A DNA stretch of 15,600 nucleotides from UBA3071 sp965369635 (GTDB lineage: Bacteria; Chloroflexota; Anaerolineae; UBA3071), in the NCBI GenBank assembly GCA_965369635.1, contig CBDURC010000048.1:1-15600 (forward strand), in the 5' to 3' direction. Shown piece by piece: positions 13,476 to 15,600 of the stretch; the stretch's first letter is position 1, and every line of letters begins with the position of its first letter. The position numbers and the translations under genes are program-made. The notes beneath the pieces were generated by a model, which was not told the origin of the DNA, ran no database searches, and was given only the letters and a program-made list of their open reading frames with translations.

Positions 13476-14381
13476 ATGACCCAACAACGACTGCTTGCTG
13501 TTCTCGCTCATCCAGACGACGAATCCTTCGGCCCCGGCGGAACGCTGGCCAAGTATGTGGGTGAAGGCGTCGAGGTACACGTCTGCATCGTGACCGACGG
13601 AGCGACCGGCTCGGTCGTGCCAGACGCTGTGTCACCGGATGCGGCGGACTTGCTGGCTGACCTGCGGTTGCAGGAGTTGACCTGTGCGTGCCAGGTTCTG
13701 GGCGTGTATTTGCATACCCTGGGCTACCGCGACAGTGGTATGGAAGGATCGCCGGACAACAAACATCCGGCCAGCCTCTACCAGGCCGACTTGAACGACG
13801 TGGTGCGTGATGTGGTGCGCGTCATTCGCGAGACGCGCCCCCACGTGGTTATCACCCATGACCCCACGGGCGGCTACTTCCATCCCGACCACATCCGGGT
13901 CAGCCACGCTGTCGGCCGCTCCTGGCCCAAAGCCGGGGATGCCGACGCCTATCCGCCGCTGCTCTATGAGGGCCACGAGCCGTGGCAGCCGGCGCGGCTG
14001 TACCATACCGTCGTCGCTCGCTCGACGCTGCGGTGGTACATCTGCCTGCTGCGCTTGCGAGGCCATGATCCGAGCCACTACGGCCGGCAGGGCGACGTTG
14101 ACCTGACCCAGGTGGGCGTGCCAGATCGGATGATTCACGTGCGGCTCGATGTGGAGGCATACCTGCCTGTCAAGCAGGAAGCGGGAGCCTGCCACAAGAG
14201 CCAGGGCGGGGGCGGCTCACGGTGGCGGGCCTTGCCTGCGTTTCTCCGCCGCCGTGCCATGCGCTACGAGTACTTTGTGCAGGCCCATCCGGAGGATGCC
14301 CGTTCGCACAGCGATCTCTTCGCAGGCCTCGATGTGGCGGCCCTGGATGGGACGCGGATGGCCACGGACGAACACGGATAG
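13476..14381 (+). CDS. PIG-L/LmbE family zinc-dependent N-deacetylase
   Basis: A 301-residue protein beginning MTQQRLLAVLAHPDDESFGP, with the family's metal site AHPDDE (His12, Asp14, Asp15), then IVTDGATGS (38-46) and THDPTGGYFHPDHI (127-140), whose HPDH supplies the third zinc ligand. Family members deacetylate N-acetylglucosamine conjugates, including MshB/BshB in mycothiol and bacillithiol synthesis and Mca-type amidases. The insert GYRDSGMEGSPDN (83-95) and HPDHIRVSHAV resemble the MshB/Mca branch, so thiol-conjugate or glycoconjugate deacetylation is likely. ATG 13476 has no strong SD (ttagg adjacent); upstream codons are repeat sequence. The last ten residues (GTRMATDEHG) are encoded by an interspersed repeat (14350-14400), indicating a replaced C-terminal tail. 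Confidence 0.87.
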   Translation: MTQQRLLAVLAHPDDESFGPGGTLAKYVGEGVEVHVCIVTDGATGSVVPDAVSPDAADLLADLRLQELTCACQVLGVYLHTLGYRDSGMEGSPDNKHPASLYQADLNDVVRDVVRVIRETRPHVVITHDPTGGYFHPDHIRVSHAVGRSWPKAGDADAYPPLLYEGHEPWQPARLYHTVVARSTLRWYICLLRLRGHDPSHYGRQGDVDLTQVGVPDRMIHVRLDVEAYLPVKQEAGACHKSQGGGGSRWRALPAFLRRRAMRYEYFVQAHPEDARSHSDLFAGLDVAALDGTRMATDEHG

Positions 14382-14400
14382 GGAACAGTCCTCCGCGTCC
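14350..14400. repeat. Interspersed repeat C overlapping the PIG-L 3' end
   Basis: ggacgcgga (14350-14358) and tccgcgtcc (14392-14400) are perfect 9-bp inverted repeats. Between them are cacgga/cacggat phrases typical of GCGGATGAACACGGATGAA-type intergenic repeats that I recall from several bacterial phyla. The PIG-L stop (14379-14381) lies inside it. Confidence 0.55.
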
Positions 14401-14429
14401 GATTTGGCGGCATACTTGGGGAGGTCTGA

Positions 14430-15485
14430 GTGGACAAGGGGGATCAGAGCCAGCGCCAACCACCCTTCATCCGTGAGGCGCTCTTGCAGGAGCCGACAGA
14501 CGGAGCCGTGCGTTGCCTGACCTGTGAGCGGCACTGTGTGCTGGCGGAAGACCAGACGGGCTGGTGTCGCACGCGCCAGAATGTCGACGGACAGTTGTAC
14601 ACCCTGACCTACGGCGCAGTGTCGTCCCTTTCCGCCAACCCCATCGAGAAGAAGCCGCTCTACCACTTCCACCCTGGCACGGTCGCACTGACCTCGGGCA
14701 GTTGGGGCTGCAATTTCGACTGTCCCTGGTGTCAGAATGCGAGCATCAGCAAGTCGTCCCCTGCCGGCGTGCGGTTCATGACGCCCCAGGAGTTCGTGAG
14801 CGAAACCGTGCGCCGGGGATGTGGGGGCACCTCCATCAGTCTCAACGAGCCGACCCTCTCGATTGAATGGTCGCTGGAGGTGTTCCGGCTGGCCCGCGCT
14901 CGGGGATTGTACAACACCTACGTGACCAACGGATACATGACCACCAGGGCGCTGGAGTTGCTCATCGAGGTGGGGCTGGACGCCATGAACGTGGACGTGA
15001 AGGGGAGCGCTGAGACCGTGCGCCGCTATTGCGGCGCCGACGTGCAGAAGGTGTGGCGCAACTGCCGGACGGCGAGGGCGGCAGGCGTGTGGGTGGAGAT
15101 CACCACGCTGGTTATTCCTACGGTGAACGATGATGAGCCCTCGTTGAGCGGCATCGCCGAACGTATCGCCGATGAACTGGGGAGCGAGACACCCTGGCAC
15201 GTCAGCGGATACTACCCGGCCTACTGTTTCACCGCGCTGCCCACGTCGGTAGCGACGCTGGAGCGGGCGCGGGCCATTGGCCAGGAGGCGGGGCTGGACT
15301 ATGTCTATGTGGGCAACGTGTTGGGCCATCCCGGCGAGAACACCTATTGTCCGCGATGTGGCGTGCTGCTTTTCGAACGTTTTGGGCTCAGGACGCGGCG
15401 ATGCAAAATCCGCGATGGTCAGTGCTATGATTGTAGGCAACCCATTGCCGGGGTCGGCTGGCCTGGAGGTGATATCGTAGGCTGA
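14430..15485 (+). CDS. amrS: AmmeMemoRadiSam system radical SAM enzyme (PFL-activase-like)
   Basis: A 351-residue radical SAM protein. The 4Fe-4S/SAM motif is CNFDCPWC (94-101, C-x3-C-x2-C). An N-terminal cysteine cluster (CLTC 29-32, Cys36, Cys46) and C-terminal CPRCG are typical of this family, as are SLNEPTLSIEWSLEVF, LYNTYVTNGYMTTRALELL, VDVKGSAETVRRYCGA, ITTLVIPTVNDDE, PWHVSGYYPAY and YVYVGNVLGHPGENTYCPRC. The family is named for clustering with AMMECR1 and MEMO proteins (AmrA/AmrB); neither is in the window, though they could lie downstream. The radical reaction is not established here. GTG 14430 has a strong SD, GGGGAGG (14418-14424), five bases upstream. The gene follows the PIG-L gene after 48 bp containing part of repeat C. 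Confidence 0.92.
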   Translation: MDKGDQSQRQPPFIREALLQEPTDGAVRCLTCERHCVLAEDQTGWCRTRQNVDGQLYTLTYGAVSSLSANPIEKKPLYHFHPGTVALTSGSWGCNFDCPWCQNASISKSSPAGVRFMTPQEFVSETVRRGCGGTSISLNEPTLSIEWSLEVFRLARARGLYNTYVTNGYMTTRALELLIEVGLDAMNVDVKGSAETVRRYCGADVQKVWRNCRTARAAGVWVEITTLVIPTVNDDEPSLSGIAERIADELGSETPWHVSGYYPAYCFTALPTSVATLERARAIGQEAGLDYVYVGNVLGHPGENTYCPRCGVLLFERFGLRTRRCKIRDGQCYDCRQPIAGVGWPGGDIVG

Positions 15486-15501
15486 GCAATAGCGATGAGA
15501 T

Positions 15502-15530
15502 TTGACAAATGAGGCCTTGTTTGGTATATG
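15502..15530 (+). promoter_or_regulatory. Strong promoter at the right edge
   Basis: TTGACA (15502-15507), a 17-bp spacer and TATATG (15525-15530) with TG-g before it (extended -10). It points out of the window, so an independently transcribed gene should begin near or beyond 15538. Confidence 0.6.
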
Positions 15531-15555
15531 GTAGTCATTCGGCTAGCGACTAGGG

Positions 15556-15600
15556 ATGGGCGGTGATGACGATAGCACTCTGACATCAGCACTGCCGGTG
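15556..15600 (+). CDS. Possible start of a gene running off the right edge
   Basis: ATG 15556 opens a frame (MGGDDDSTLTSALPV) that stays open for 15 codons to the edge, about 18 bp after the expected start of transcription from 15502-15530. No good SD is seen, so this start is doubtful and the true gene may begin later. Confidence 0.2.
   Translation, partial: MGGDDDSTLTSALPV

Noticed and set aside
14217..15440. Long minus-strand open frame (about 407 codons) opposite the radical SAM gene
   Set aside because: It is the antisense shadow of a gene with clear family motifs; its translation is low-complexity Arg/Gly/His-rich with no domain, as are the similar frames at 2701-3828 and 10117-11160.

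Overview
This 15.6 kb window is GC-rich bacterial DNA in which every convincing gene lies on the + strand. The gene set suggests an uncultured Chloroflexota (Anaerolineae-like) genome: a TumE-family toxin module, an AbrB/PIN module, a DUF1786 protein, an uroporphyrinogen-decarboxylase-like protein, an LmbE/PIG-L deacetylase, an AmmeMemoRadiSam-type radical SAM enzyme, and hairpin-forming short-motif repeats between genes. The taxonomy is inferred from gene content only. No rRNA, tRNA or CRISPR array was seen.

Layout. (1) 1-666: C-terminal part of a HEAT-repeat protein with two C-terminal membrane helices, still carrying near-identical 99-bp coding repeats. (2) 661-1966: an accessory island. 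A pair of ~110-bp hairpin-forming direct repeats (661-771, 1849-1966) brackets a MITE-like element (17-bp terminal inverted repeats, 9-bp target duplication) and a small partner/TumE toxin operon with its own promoter. (3) 1969-3861: a multi-spanning membrane protein ending in an endonuclease/exonuclease/phosphatase domain. (4) 3892-5743: a REP-like palindrome, a promoter almost the same as that of the TumE module, two tiny overlapping ORFs of unknown function, and a beta-CASP metallo-beta-lactamase ribonuclease coupled by an ATGA overlap. (5) 5784-7570: a promoter with an adjacent palindrome, an AbrB antitoxin, a PIN toxin, and a NUDIX-GNAT fusion whose start overlaps the PIN stop. (6) 7657-10093: CinA with a degenerate C-terminal deamidase domain, then an MFS transporter. 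(7) 10186-12200: a DUF1786 protein coupled to a cation diffusion facilitator with a manganese-like site. (8) 12345-15485: a URO-D-family protein, a PIG-L deacetylase and an AmrS-like radical SAM enzyme. (9) 15502-15600: another strong promoter and possibly the first codons of a gene beyond the window.

How it fits together. Much of the window is housekeeping or metabolic (CinA, MFS, CDF, URO-D, PIG-L, radical SAM) in short co-directional runs. Two toxin-antitoxin modules and repeats occupy the junctions. The most unusual parts are the repeat-bracketed TumE cassette with its MITE; the tiny-ORF pair joined to a beta-CASP ribonuclease under a TA-like promoter, with a CTT-TGA-C junction between the tiny ORFs; and CinA that has lost the usual deamidase residues. 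None of these is proven to be a new system. The tiny-ORF/beta-CASP operon is the best candidate for something undescribed.
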